Shown: positions 7,684-16,927, counted from the stretch's first letter. The stretch is 64,000 nt of DNA from Salinibius halmophilus (GCF_003577475.1 NZ_QPEP01000011.1:110312-174311); one strand, 5' to 3'. The notes: a model not told the origin generated them from the sequence alone. Made by a program: numbers and translations.

Positions 7684-8436
7684 ATGACTACAGCTGTGCT
7701 GGCTGACGACGAAGCTATTATTCTGCATCATTTGCGCCGAGCCCTGGCCGAGGTGTGGCCAGAATTAGATATTGTTGCTACCGCCAGCAATGGGCAAAAC
7801 ACGGTTAAGGAAGTCTTAAAACACGAACCAGAAGTCCTGTTTGTTGATATTCGTATGCCAGCGCCTGATGGCCTAGAGGTGGCGAGTATTATCAACAGCG
7901 AAATGAGCTGCCCACCAGTCATCGTGTTTTTAACGGCTTATGATGAGTATGCGGTAGCGGCTTTTGAGCAAAATGCTGTTGATTACTTACTCAAACCACT
8001 AGACCGTGACCGCCTAGAGGACACCGTTAAGCGGATTGAGCAACGCCTAACGCAAAAGAATGACGAGCAAGCGGAAGTGCTCAACGCAATCAAATCTTTG
8101 CGCGGCGAGCAGCATTTCCGCCGTTGGCTTGAAGTAAGTGACCGAGCCGGAGTGCGTATGGTCAATGTGGCCGATGTCATTGCTTGTGTGGCAGAGGATA
8201 AGTACACAACGGTGCACACTAATCGTGGCGAGTTCTTAATCCGCACGTCGTTGAGGCAGCTAGAGGAACAATTATCGCCAGAGATGTTCCGCCGGGTACA
8301 CCGCAGTGCGTTAATCAACTTACACTGGCTCGACCAGGTTGCGCCAGATGAAGACAATACTCTTGCCTGTACGATGACCAATGGCCTACAAGTAGCAGTC
8401 AGCCGCCGGTTCGCCAGCCAGTTTAAACCTATGTAG
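7684..8436 (+). CDS. LytTR-family response regulator (LytR/AlgR-like)
   Basis: A 250-residue partner of the preceding kinase. The receiver domain (1-120) has acidic DDE at its start, the phosphorylatable Asp in FVDIRMPAPDG (about residue 57), TAYDEYA and the Lys of LLKPL. The C-terminal LytTR DNA-binding domain (about 140-250) shows EDKYTTVHTNRGEFLIRTSLRQLEE and FRRVHRSALINL. In Pseudomonas the AlgR homologue drives the fimU-pilVWXY1-pilE operon; a comparable operon lies 5-11 kb away, but no direct evidence here links them. A hairpin repeat follows the stop. Confidence 0.93.
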   Translation: MTTAVLADDEAIILHHLRRALAEVWPELDIVATASNGQNTVKEVLKHEPEVLFVDIRMPAPDGLEVASIINSEMSCPPVIVFLTAYDEYAVAAFEQNAVDYLLKPLDRDRLEDTVKRIEQRLTQKNDEQAEVLNAIKSLRGEQHFRRWLEVSDRAGVRMVNVADVIACVAEDKYTTVHTNRGEFLIRTSLRQLEEQLSPEMFRRVHRSALINLHWLDQVAPDEDNTLACTMTNGLQVAVSRRFASQFKPM

Positions 8437-8475
8437 GGTAGCAAGCGTAGTAACCTAGGTTGACTTTTTAAAGCC

Positions 8476-8634
8476 TATGCCATTTAACAATTCGGTATGG
8501 TGTCTACGGAGTTCGCTATTCGACACGGCGCAAGTACGTCCCTGTAGCCTCGACACCCGCTCCCTGCGGGTGACGGTCTCATATCGAACACCGAAGACAC
8601 CATTCGATATGTCTTTGTTACTGGCATCGATATG
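8476..8634. repeat. Long-hairpin repeat element, copy 2 (compact form)
   Basis: Arms of about 45 bases (about 8478-8519 and 8581-8630, sharing ATGCCA, then GGTGTCT, then GTTCG and TAT in inverted order) enclose a 61-base core, TCGACACGGCGCAAG (8520-8534) to GGTGACGGTCTC (8569-8580). The core repeats that of copy 1 at 2053-2221, but lacks its inner block of extra hairpins. The inner stem is CACCCGC-TCCCT-GCGGGTG, whereas copy 1 has CACCTGC-TCCCT-GCAGGTG, so a compensating base-pair change keeps the stem. The arms share nothing with the arms of copy 1. Confidence 0.82.
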
Positions 8635-8644
8635 GAACTCTTGA

Positions 8645-9544
8645 ATGCTGCCACTTGTTTACCATCCTGGTTATTCACCACCTTTTCCCGTTAAGCATCG
8701 GTTTGTTATGCGCAAGTTTGAGCTGCTAATGCGCTGGGTGAGCGAGAACGGCTATGTGGGGCAGAACAATGTGTTTACGCCAACGTCGGCTAAGTATGAA
8801 GACCTGATCCAAGTCCATCACAAGGATTATTTGGGCGCGCTAGCAGCAGGGCCTAGGTTTAACCCAGATTGGAAAGCGGTGGGGTTACCTTGGAGCCGGG
8901 CGCTGATAGACCGCACTTTTATCTCGCCTAACGGCACCTATTTAGCAACCAAGCTTGCCATGCAATATGGTGTTGCGTGCCACTTAGCAGGGGGGACGCA
9001 CCATGCGTTTGCCGACCGAGCTAGTGGGTTTTGCATGCTCAACGACCTAGCCTTCGCGGCGGTGAAGTTAGTCAATGAGGGCAAAAAGGTACTCATTATC
9101 GACCTCGATGTGCACCAAGGTGATGGCACGGCGGCGATTCTGGCATCAGTGCCTGAGGCGGTTGTTTGCTCTGTTCACTGTGTTGATAACTTTCCTTTTG
9201 AAAAGCAACATAGCGATTATGATATCGAGCTACCTGCGGGCGATGGCGACGAGCATTATTTGGCAGTGTTAGAAACGGTGCTGGCCAATGTACTATTTGA
9301 TGTTGACCCCGATGTGGTGATTTATGATGCTGGGGTGGATGTGTATCAAGGTGATCGTTTGGGTAAGTTAAACCTCTCGTTGGCAGGCATTATGAAGCGA
9401 GACTGTATGGTGCTGGAAGCTTGCCAAGCACTTCAAATACCCGTGTCTACCGTGATTGGCGGCGGTTACGATCATGATCATTTTGCCTTGGCTGCGCGGC
9501 ATGGGATCATCGTACAGGCAGCGCATTCAATATTCGTCAAATAA
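8645..9544 (+). CDS. Histone-deacetylase-family zinc amidohydrolase
   Basis: A 299-residue hydrolase of the arginase/deacetylase fold. The catalytic His pair is in AGGTHHAF (about 116-122), the zinc ligands are in DLDVHQGDG (153-161) and YDAGVDVYQGDRLG (about 232), and GGGYD lies near the C-terminus. The size and QGDG variant resemble small class IV/HDAC11-like bacterial enzymes, which act on acetylated polyamines, acetoin-type or acyl-lysine substrates; the substrate here is unknown. The ATG at 8645 follows GGAAC. The 3' end overlaps the convergent EAL gene by 18 bases. Confidence 0.93.
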   Translation: MLPLVYHPGYSPPFPVKHRFVMRKFELLMRWVSENGYVGQNNVFTPTSAKYEDLIQVHHKDYLGALAAGPRFNPDWKAVGLPWSRALIDRTFISPNGTYLATKLAMQYGVACHLAGGTHHAFADRASGFCMLNDLAFAAVKLVNEGKKVLIIDLDVHQGDGTAAILASVPEAVVCSVHCVDNFPFEKQHSDYDIELPAGDGDEHYLAVLETVLANVLFDVDPDVVIYDAGVDVYQGDRLGKLNLSLAGIMKRDCMVLEACQALQIPVSTVIGGGYDHDHFALAARHGIIVQAAHSIFVK

Positions 9545-11272
9545 CTTGATGGCTTGTTCACTTGGCAAGGGTTTACTGAAGTAAAACCCCTGTACCAGCT
9601 GGCAGTTTAGGCGCTTCAGTTTGCTGATTTCATGATCATGCTCCACCCCCTCAGCAATCACTTGCATGCCTAGTTTTTCCCCTACGTCTAACATGGCTGC
9701 AACGATGGCTTCGTCTTTTGGCCCTTTGCTCAAGCCCAGAATAAAGGAGCGGTCGATTTTTAGCTTGTCGACTGGAAAGCGACTTAAATAGGCAAAACTG
9801 GAATAACCAGTGCCAAAATCGTCAATGGCAAGTGATACGCCAAGTGCTTTCAGTTCTCGCATTAACCGCAGTGATTGCTGCTCGTCTTCCATTAATAAGC
9901 TCTCAGTGATTTCTAGTTGCAAGCAGCTTGGTGGCACTTGATATTTACTAATGGCTTGGCGAACAATACGGGCAAAGTTGGGGTCGATAAACTGTTGCGC
10001 CGATACATTCACTGCGATCATTGTTTGATGGCCTTCTTGCAACCATTTAGCCAACGTACGGCAGGTTTCATCAATTGCCCATTCACCCAGCTCACGAATT
10101 AAACCATGGCGCTCGGCAATGGGGATAAAAATGCCTGGAGAAACCATTTTACCCTCATGTTGCCAGCGCATTAACGACTCAAAGCCAACTAGGTGATTAT
10201 CATTGATGCTAATTTGGGCCTGATAATGCAGTGCTAGCTCATTGTTTGTTATTGCTTGGCTAAGCGCTTGCTCAAGCCTTGCTCGCTCAGCTATCAACTG
10301 CTCTAGATGAACATCGTAACACTGGAACCGTTGATCGTTCGCTCGCCCACTATAGAGTGCTACATGAGCACGTCTTGGTAGGTGCTCGGCATTTTTTGGG
10401 TTGGTGCCCGCCATACCAATGTAGTAGTTCAGCCAATAGTCTCGGTTAGCAATGGATTGCGGACGCCCTAACAAAGCAATAAGTTGTTCCTCTATCAAAT
10501 GCTTTTGCGCATCCGACAACTCACAAGGAAACAATGCCCCGAACTCATAGCCGTTAAACCTTACGGTGGTGACTTCTATGTTCTTGATAACCGAACTAAA
10601 GATACGAGCTAAATTTTCCGCTAGTATTGTTAAGTAGTGCTCGGTTGCTGGTAACCCTTGCACACTAGCGGCTTCATCTAAACTCTCTATGGCAACGAGT
10701 ACGAGTGTTAAATAATGGTCTTCGTCGGCTAGCTGCTCTATTTTTTCCAGCAGCATGGCTCTGTTCCCTAGGTTAGTAACCGGATCATGATAAGCCATAT
10801 ACTCAAGTTTGAGGCGGCGCTCTTCACTTTCCGTTACATCTTCTAAGTAACAAAAACATTCTTTGGTGTCGCTTTGCGCCAGTAAAAATCGATACCAGTA
10901 CTGGTCAATTTGAAAAATAGGGCTGGTAGTTGGGATATTGCCATTGCGAATGCTTGTTAGCAAAGCACTGGGCAATAAGTCTGCCGCGCTTGCTTCTTCT
11001 CCAAACAATCTACACGCAAGCATGTTCGCACTAGGGTTAGCAAAAATCAGGTTGCCATCAGCTTTTACTACTAATACAGGCAATGGGTTTTGCCTAGGTA
11101 GTTGTGCCACCTTGTTGGTGTTATTCGCCCAGACGCTGGCAAAGATCAACAGTAGTAATAGGACGATCGCAGTAGGCACCAGCCAGTAGCTATGCATAGG
11201 TAAATACCACAGCATAAAGGCGGCAAAAATCGAGCTGAAAACAAAGGCGGCAAGCGCCAAGCGATGAGTCAT
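9527..11272 (-). CDS. Membrane-anchored c-di-GMP phosphodiesterase (EAL) with a degenerate GGDEF domain
   Basis: A 581-residue protein with two N-terminal membrane helices (about 5-48), a PAS-like segment (about 60-150), a GGDEF-type domain (about 150-310) and an EAL domain (about 330-578). The GGDEF signature reads NGYEF, so cyclase activity is not expected; it may bind GTP or only regulate. The EAL domain looks catalytic despite ESL in place of EAL: it has ITESLLM, DDFGTGYSSFAYLSRFPVDKLKIDRSFI and EGVEHDHE. It would lower c-di-GMP, which fits the MshE ATPase at 38936-40690 with its c-di-GMP-type domains. Start ATG at 11272. Confidence 0.93.
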   Translation of the reverse strand: MTHRLALAAFVFSSIFAAFMLWYLPMHSYWLVPTAIVLLLLLIFASVWANNTNKVAQLPRQNPLPVLVVKADGNLIFANPSANMLACRLFGEEASAADLLPSALLTSIRNGNIPTTSPIFQIDQYWYRFLLAQSDTKECFCYLEDVTESEERRLKLEYMAYHDPVTNLGNRAMLLEKIEQLADEDHYLTLVLVAIESLDEAASVQGLPATEHYLTILAENLARIFSSVIKNIEVTTVRFNGYEFGALFPCELSDAQKHLIEEQLIALLGRPQSIANRDYWLNYYIGMAGTNPKNAEHLPRRAHVALYSGRANDQRFQCYDVHLEQLIAERARLEQALSQAITNNELALHYQAQISINDNHLVGFESLMRWQHEGKMVSPGIFIPIAERHGLIRELGEWAIDETCRTLAKWLQEGHQTMIAVNVSAQQFIDPNFARIVRQAISKYQVPPSCLQLEITESLLMEDEQQSLRLMRELKALGVSLAIDDFGTGYSSFAYLSRFPVDKLKIDRSFILGLSKGPKDEAIVAAMLDVGEKLGMQVIAEGVEHDHEISKLKRLNCQLVQGFYFSKPLPSEQAIKLFDEY

Positions 11273-11401
11273 ATCGTCTCACAAAAACTAGCTACGCTAT
11301 AAGCTTAGACGAGTAGTCGTAACTGTGCTTAAGGCTTGGTAGTGGGCAATCGACAAAAGACGCACGCCCTGCAAATGACACAGGTCAGTGCAGGAATTTG
11401 G

Positions 11402-11427
11402 TTTTGGTTATAAGGTTATAACCAAAA
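11402..11427. promoter_or_regulatory. 26-base palindrome in the promoter of the persulfide reductase gene
   Basis: TTTTGGTTATAA (11402-11413) and its exact reverse complement TTATAACCAAAA (11416-11427) are separated by GG. The gene starts 25 bases downstream at 11452. A plausible promoter (-35 TTGGTT 11404-11409, -10 TATTTA 11428-11433) would be covered by it, so a repressor site is likely. The regulator is not identifiable. Confidence 0.7.
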
Positions 11428-11451
11428 TATTTATAGCTTGGGAGAGAGTTT

Positions 11452-13110
11452 ATGAGCAAGAAAATTGTCATCATAGGTGGGGTTGCTGGTGGCGCATCAG
11501 CGGCAGCGCGTGCACGCCGGTTAGACGAAAACGCCGAAATCATTGTATTCGAGCGAGATAGTTTTATTTCATTTGCTAACTGTGGCTTGCCTTATCACAT
11601 TGGTGGCGAAATTGCTGAGCGAAGCAAACTGCTAGTGCAAACGCCTGAGTCGATGAAAGCACGTTTTGAGCTGGATATTCGTATTCGAACGGAAGTCATT
11701 AACATTGATGGTGCGGCCAAAACCGTGACCGCACGAGATTTGGCAACGGGCAACGAGTACCAAGAAACCTATGACGCCCTAATTCTATCGCCAGGTGCTA
11801 GCCCAATTCGCCCACCTATTCCTGGTATCGACAGTGACGCTGTTTTTACTCTGCGTAATATTCCAGATATGGATCGCATCATTCGCCAGATCAATATTGA
11901 AGCACCAAAGTCGGCGGTGGTGGTAGGCGGGGGCTACATTGGCATCGAGATGGCCGAAGCCTTGATTCATCGTGGTATTGAAACCACTATGGTAGAAATG
12001 CTGCCACAAATTATGGCATCAGTAGACCCAGAAATGGCCACGCCGCTTCATCAAGAAATGCGCCGCAATGGTGTGCGGTTAAAGCTTAGCAATGCCTTGG
12101 CGAAAATTGAACCTAACGGTGAAGGGCTCACCCTTACGCTGCAAAACGGCGAAACCATGCAAACCGACATGGTGATTATGGCCATAGGGGTTCGCCCAGA
12201 AACCAAGCTAGCGCAGATGGCGGGTTTGGAAATTGGCACGACTGGCGGCATTAAAGTAGACGCCCAGATGAAAAGTTCCGTGGCAGATATCTATGCTGTT
12301 GGGGATGCCATCGAGGTGACCGACTTTGTTACTCAGCAGCCGGTATTGATTCCATTAGCGGGCCCTGCCAACCGCCAAGGCCGTATTGCCGCGGAAGTTA
12401 TTTTTGGTCGTGATAGTGAGTACAAACATACGCAAGGCACATCAATTTGTAAGGTGTTCGATCTTACGGCAGCCAATACGGGTGCCAATGAGAAGCAGTT
12501 GAAGAAGCTAGGTTTGCCGTTCGAAAAAGTATATGTACACCCACAGGATCACGCTGGTTATTACCCAGGCGCAACGCCTGTATCGCTAAAACTATTGTTC
12601 AACCCTGAAGATGGCAAACTGTATGGCGCACAGGCGATTGGTGCTAAAGGTGTGGACAAGCGTATCGATGTGATGGCTGTGGCCATTCGAGCTGGTTTGT
12701 CGGTATTCGACCTAGAAGAGCAAGAGCTCTGCTACGCACCACCGTTTGGCTCAGCCAAAGACGTGATCAACCAAGCTGGATTTGTTGCGGCAAACGTTGT
12801 TCGTGGTGACCTTGAGTTGTGTCATGGCAGTAATGTACCGGATTGTACAGAAGATGCTTATCTTGTGGATGTGCGCAACCCAGCGGAAATTGGTGTGCTT
12901 GGCACCATTGAAGAAGCGAAGAACATTCCTTTGCATGAGCTGCGTAATCGTTTGGATGAGCTACCAAAAGATCGCACCATTGTCGTGTTCTGCGCAGTTG
13001 GTTTGCGTGGCTATGTGGCCTATCGCTTGCTACAGCAGCATGGCTTTAAAGTGCGCAACCTGGCCGGTGGTTATAAAACGTATCAAATGTATGAGCGCAT
13101 TGGTCAATAA
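11452..13110 (+). CDS. CoA-disulfide / persulfide reductase with C-terminal rhodanese domain
   Basis: An FAD- and NAD(P)H-dependent enzyme that reduces CoA-disulfide, CoA persulfide or polysulfide. The 552 residues contain an N-terminal FAD motif (IIGGVAGGASAAAR), the redox cysteine in FANCGLPY (Cys44), a second nucleotide motif VVVGGGYIGIEMAE and a dimerisation domain. A C-terminal rhodanese domain (about 455-552) has active-site CAVGLR (Cys514). The two-domain form is typical of NADH-dependent persulfide reductases and complements the dioxygenase operon at 4751. RBS GGGAGAG precedes ATG 11452. Transcription probably responds to a repressor at the upstream palindrome. Confidence 0.93.
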   Translation: MSKKIVIIGGVAGGASAAARARRLDENAEIIVFERDSFISFANCGLPYHIGGEIAERSKLLVQTPESMKARFELDIRIRTEVINIDGAAKTVTARDLATGNEYQETYDALILSPGASPIRPPIPGIDSDAVFTLRNIPDMDRIIRQINIEAPKSAVVVGGGYIGIEMAEALIHRGIETTMVEMLPQIMASVDPEMATPLHQEMRRNGVRLKLSNALAKIEPNGEGLTLTLQNGETMQTDMVIMAIGVRPETKLAQMAGLEIGTTGGIKVDAQMKSSVADIYAVGDAIEVTDFVTQQPVLIPLAGPANRQGRIAAEVIFGRDSEYKHTQGTSICKVFDLTAANTGANEKQLKKLGLPFEKVYVHPQDHAGYYPGATPVSLKLLFNPEDGKLYGAQAIGAKGVDKRIDVMAVAIRAGLSVFDLEEQELCYAPPFGSAKDVINQAGFVAANVVRGDLELCHGSNVPDCTEDAYLVDVRNPAEIGVLGTIEEAKNIPLHELRNRLDELPKDRTIVVFCAVGLRGYVAYRLLQQHGFKVRNLAGGYKTYQMYERIGQ

Positions 13111-13132
13111 GTGCCACTCAAGCTACATACCT

Positions 13133-13162
13133 GCAGAATGCTGGCTAACGCCAGCATTCTGC
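13133..13162. terminator. Strong hairpin between the convergent reductase and pilE genes
   Basis: GCAGAATGCTGG (13133-13144) pairs perfectly with CCAGCATTCTGC (13151-13162) around a 6-base loop. It begins 23 bases after the reductase stop and overlaps the last codons of pilE on the other strand. No T-run follows on either side, so it may protect mRNA ends or help a factor-dependent stop rather than act alone. Confidence 0.55.
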
Positions 13163-13558
13163 CACACTTGCACTACCACTGACCGACTTCACCCCATTGG
13201 CTTGCAAGCTTAATGCACCACAGGTATCGCCATCCATTCGCCCACCGCTAATCGGTGTTGCGGTAAGTGTGTAAGTGCTAGCCGAGGCGGTCAGGGCGAC
13301 GGAATACACAGCTGAGCTATCACTTGGTGATTGGGCATATGGTAAGCTCGGTGCCGTGCCACCACTGTCGACATAGCGCCCGTTAGCGGTGTAATAACGC
13401 TCCATAAAGTTAGCTAGTTCGTGCAAGGTTGCACCGGCAATACTGCGGTGTGTACGCTCGATATAGCTGCTATATGCAGGTAACGCTATGGCCGATAAAA
13501 TGCCAATAATGGCGACCACTATCATTAATTCAATCAAACTAAAGCCCTGTTGCTTCAT
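13145..13558 (-). CDS. pilE: Type IV minor pilin, PilE-like
   Basis: A 137-residue prepilin with the leader MKQQG and the mature start [24 protein letters not shown] (Phe1, Glu5), cut and methylated by PilD. The globular part ends with two cysteines (GDTCGAL, AECWR) that can form the C-terminal disulfide loop. It is the last gene of the fimT-pilV-pilW-pilX-pilY1-pilE set and begins 4 bases after pilY1. In Pseudomonas these minor pilins prime pilus assembly with PilY1. The stop overlaps a strong hairpin. Confidence 0.93.
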   Translation of the reverse strand: MKQQGFSLIELMIVVAIIGILSAIALPAYSSYIERTHRSIAGATLHELANFMERYYTANGRYVDSGGTAPSLPYAQSPSDSSAVYSVALTASASTYTLTATPISGGRMDGDTCGALSLQANGVKSVSGSASVAECWR

Positions 13559-13562
13559 TCAA

Positions 13563-16500
13563 TTACCTCAGTTGTATCCAGGATTGGCGGCCGAACTTGG
13601 CTTCTGAGTCCTCGGCAATGGTTTCAATATTGCCAGTGCTGCCCGAGAACTGTTTATATTCTTGTGTATCGTCGGCAATAATGGCTGGGCGGCCGATAAT
13701 GTTGTTCTGTGACTGAACGCCCGAGGCGACGACAGGCGCTTCATCATCTTGCCCCTCGTTGATAACAACCCGATCATCGTCGTTCACCACACCATCTTGG
13801 TTGGTGTCGAGAACTGACTCAGGTAAGCGGCTGCCGCTGCGAATATCTAGCTCCATTAACCAGCTGGTGCCGCCAAAGGCACAAGGATTATTGTTCGGCA
13901 CAAGGGTAGGGAAGATCACTCGGTTAAAGCGAACCACGGGTTCCACGACAATTCGCTCGCCGGGTGAACTAGGTTGGCGGAAATCAATATACCAGCCGTC
14001 ATGAACGGCTAGGTCTAACGTTGAACTTGTTGTAACGCGTGCATTGCGCCCTTCACTGCTGGCGAGCTCAGCAATAATGCGCTGTTCTAGTAGGTTGTTG
14101 CGCCCAGCCACCGCATTGCCATCATCATAAATGGCATAAAAACTGTGATAGTCATTGGCATCAACCTGACTGTCGTTGTTTTCGTAATACTTGCCGGTGC
14201 CAAATACCACCATGATGCCACCGTTATGGCGCACCGCCTGCGGTTTCGAAGTGATCGGCTGTGGGCTGTTGCAGTTGTTATTGCGACATGCTCTAAACAA
14301 GGCATTGCCACCATTAGCGACTACCCATTCATCTGTGCTAGAGGCCGATAGGTCAAATTCCCACATGTGACCTCGTAAGTCACCGGCATAAACGGTGTCG
14401 GCGATTCGGTCACCATTGGTATCAATGGCAAGTGGTGACGATAGACCGTTTGGTGCAGTTGTGCTGCCAACACCAGTATCTATAGTGATCATCTTGCTTG
14501 GATCATCAAGTGGAATGATATAAAGCAGTGCGCGGCCTGAGTCGCTATTAACACCATTGCCGGTGATCGCTGCGAACTTACCGTTGGCTAAGCGCACTAT
14601 GGTGGCTTCACCAAGAATATAGCCTAAGTCACTGCGGCCACTAGTATCTTGGCTGAAATCGGCGGCAGATAAGTCCCAAAACACGTCGCTTGTGCCAAAT
14701 TTGCTTGGCTCACTAACATCTAAAGCGAAAAGTCCTTTGCCGCCTGCACCCAGTGTGCCCACCAATGCCGTGCGCCAGCTGCCGGAGACATAGGCATCGC
14801 TGACAACTGGGCTGCCGTCAACAAAATAGCGGTGGCGACCATTTATTTGAGTTAATGCATTCAGTTGCCCAAATACGGCTTTAGGAATGAAGGCAAATAG
14901 CTCTTCACCTGCGCAACCGCCTGTGCCTAGTGTACAGTTCTCTTCCGTGCCACTGGCGTTAAAGGCATGCAACATGCCATCGTTGGCGCCCACATAGATC
15001 ATTGCCGGTTCTGATCCCGCACGCTTGTTCGCCACATAGCTCGCGTAACTTGCGCCTTCACCAGTCAGTTGCTGGTAGCCAAATTGGGCAGACGGTGCGA
15101 TATAGAACGGGTTTGAGTGCACGATGTCGCCAAGGTTACCCTGAGCACCATTAGGCTTGCGCGTAGGGTAGCGTGACCCTTCAAAGGTGGCATCGCCAAG
15201 CAAGTAGCGAAGGCGGCTCTCACCTTGACCATCATAATTACCGCTAACGGGGTTAACGTTGAGGGATAAACGCTGCGCGTCGGTTAATTGTGACCAGCTA
15301 AAGCGGATGCCATTGTTGTTATGGCTCGTTACTACAGTGCGCTCATCCCATTGTGGCATTCTTTCAGCGGCATCCCAAATGGCGTCTTCAGGTTTACCGG
15401 TGAACTGATTGACAGGGTAAGCAAGTAACTGGCCACTCCAGTTGCTGCTATCAAAGCGAGCTTGGAATAAGCGGCTATTGGTAGACAATTGGGTGGTGTT
15501 CGCCGCTACCGAGGCGGAACTGGAGACTCTACCTTCAATGCTGGCGATGGTGCGTGAAAATGCATCCGATAGTGCGCTTGGATCGGATGCGTTAAGAAAC
15601 TCTCCGCGGCCATTCCAAGCTGCGTGGCGCAGGTCGTCAATAGTGCTTTGCTCGTTAGCCACTGGCTGAGGCCAGTTAAATGAGGCAGATGGATCCTGTG
15701 GTGAAATATCCAGAGTGCCATTGACACCAAACGCCACCGTATAGGTAACAAGGTGTTGGGCACTATTATCATCCGCTGGGTTAACAGGCACATTGTTGGC
15801 TAAGTTTGGTGCTAGGTCGCGCTCGTAATAATGCATGGCAACGTCTGCAAGCGTATTACTATAAAGGTCGGCATATGAGCCGCCATCAAAGCGTGTCTTG
15901 TAGTTATCACCGCTAGTGCCGCTGTCGGCGTTGCCAATGCCTGGGCTAGAACCATTCCAATAGCCATCCGACATCACCACCGAAAAGTTCTGCTGACAGG
16001 TGCCACCTAGGTCTTCTGATAGTATCGGTGTGCCGACACTGCGACCGAATAAGTTGCTAGGGCGTCGATCTTCAAAGTACTGACCAACCCAGTTCAGACG
16101 GGTGCGCAGTGGCGTGCCGCCGTTGGAACTAATGCTGGCAACCTGCGCCATTAACTCGGCTCTGTGATTATCAATGGTCATATCCTGTACTGGATAACCA
16201 ACGCTGCTGTTGCGGTGCAAGGTGGCTAGCCCTAAGCGTGCATCCGATTCAGCGATAATTTTTAATAGTGCCGCTTTCGCAACATATTCACGCTTGCGGT
16301 AATAGGTAAACCAGTTGGCAAAGTTTTGCATCTCCATGGCGCTCATAATGTTCGATGAGCCATAGACTGACGTGGTGGTGACAAAATCAGCTTTATGATC
16401 ATAACCAGCCCGCCCAGGTTCTGGACACTCACCACGTTCAAATACACCGTCGCCGTCATCGGTCCAAACAAAATAACCGGGCACACCTTGTGAACCATCG

Positions 16501-16919
16501 TGTTGAGTTAAGTTGGTGACGCCTTCATCTGGGTCGTAAGGGTTGTTACGTGCCCCTGTGATGACTTGATTGGCATAGGGCTGGCCATTTTTATCCACCC
16601 CTGCCCAAGGCTCATAGGTTTTTGTTGGGTCGTAATACAGCACGTTGTAACCGGCGCAGGATTCCAGCGCTTCTCTGGTGTCTGAAGGTGTTGGCGTGCG
16701 ATCAAAACTACCGCTATTGGCATATCCGCTGTAGCTTGGAACAGCGAGGGCGCCATCACTCTTTAGAATTTCCCAGTCCATACTGCCTGAGTCGTCAACC
16801 AAAAAGAAAATGTTTGGCTTTACTGCCGACCCTAAAAAAAGCGGTTCTTGCGCCATATCTGCCAAGGCCGGTGTACTAACTAAGGCTAAGGGAATGGCAA
16901 TCGTTATTATTGGTTTCAT
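13563..16919 (-). CDS. pilY1: Type IV pilus tip adhesin/assembly factor PilY1
   Basis: About 1118 residues. A signal peptide (MKPIITIAIPLALVSTPALA) is followed by a von Willebrand A-like region with the metal motif DDSGSMD (about residue 42). A C-terminal beta-propeller comes next, with PilY1 features such as YVGANDGMLHAFNA, an acidic calcium-binding loop (DTNGDRIADTV) and another EF-like acidic stretch (DTNQDGVVNDDD). PilY1 sits at the pilus tip, opposes retraction and can mediate adhesion or surface sensing. ATG 16919 is preferred over the in-frame ATG at 16931 because TGAGGGA precedes it and the signal peptide starts there; the upstream ATG overlaps the pilX stop. Confidence 0.95.
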   Translation of the reverse strand: MKPIITIAIPLALVSTPALADMAQEPLFLGSAVKPNIFFLVDDSGSMDWEILKSDGALAVPSYSGYANSGSFDRTPTPSDTREALESCAGYNVLYYDPTKTYEPWAGVDKNGQPYANQVITGARNNPYDPDEGVTNLTQHDGSQGVPGYFVWTDDGDGVFERGECPEPGRAGYDHKADFVTTTSVYGSSNIMSAMEMQNFANWFTYYRKREYVAKAALLKIIAESDARLGLATLHRNSSVGYPVQDMTIDNHRAELMAQVASISSNGGTPLRTRLNWVGQYFEDRRPSNLFGRSVGTPILSEDLGGTCQQNFSVVMSDGYWNGSSPGIGNADSGTSGDNYKTRFDGGSYADLYSNTLADVAMHYYERDLAPNLANNVPVNPADDNSAQHLVTYTVAFGVNGTLDISPQDPSASFNWPQPVANEQSTIDDLRHAAWNGRGEFLNASDPSALSDAFSRTIASIEGRVSSSASVAANTTQLSTNSRLFQARFDSSNWSGQLLAYPVNQFTGKPEDAIWDAAERMPQWDERTVVTSHNNNGIRFSWSQLTDAQRLSLNVNPVSGNYDGQGESRLRYLLGDATFEGSRYPTRKPNGAQGNLGDIVHSNPFYIAPSAQFGYQQLTGEGASYASYVANKRAGSEPAMIYVGANDGMLHAFNASGTEENCTLGTGGCAGEELFAFIPKAVFGQLNALTQINGRHRYFVDGSPVVSDAYVSGSWRTALVGTLGAGGKGLFALDVSEPSKFGTSDVFWDLSAADFSQDTSGRSDLGYILGEATIVRLANGKFAAITGNGVNSDSGRALLYIIPLDDPSKMITIDTGVGSTTAPNGLSSPLAIDTNGDRIADTVYAGDLRGHMWEFDLSASSTDEWVVANGGNALFRACRNNNCNSPQPITSKPQAVRHNGGIMVVFGTGKYYENNDSQVDANDYHSFYAIYDDGNAVAGRNNLLEQRIIAELASSEGRNARVTTSSTLDLAVHDGWYIDFRQPSSPGERIVVEPVVRFNRVIFPTLVPNNNPCAFGGTSWLMELDIRSGSRLPESVLDTNQDGVVNDDDRVVINEGQDDEAPVVASGVQSQNNIIGRPAIIADDTQEYKQFSGSTGNIETIAEDSEAKFGRQSWIQLR

Positions 16920-16927
16920 GATGTCCC

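Noticed and set aside
12782..13213. Plus-strand frame overlapping the reductase 3' end
   Set aside because: It is an out-of-frame shadow of the reductase and its downstream hairpin.
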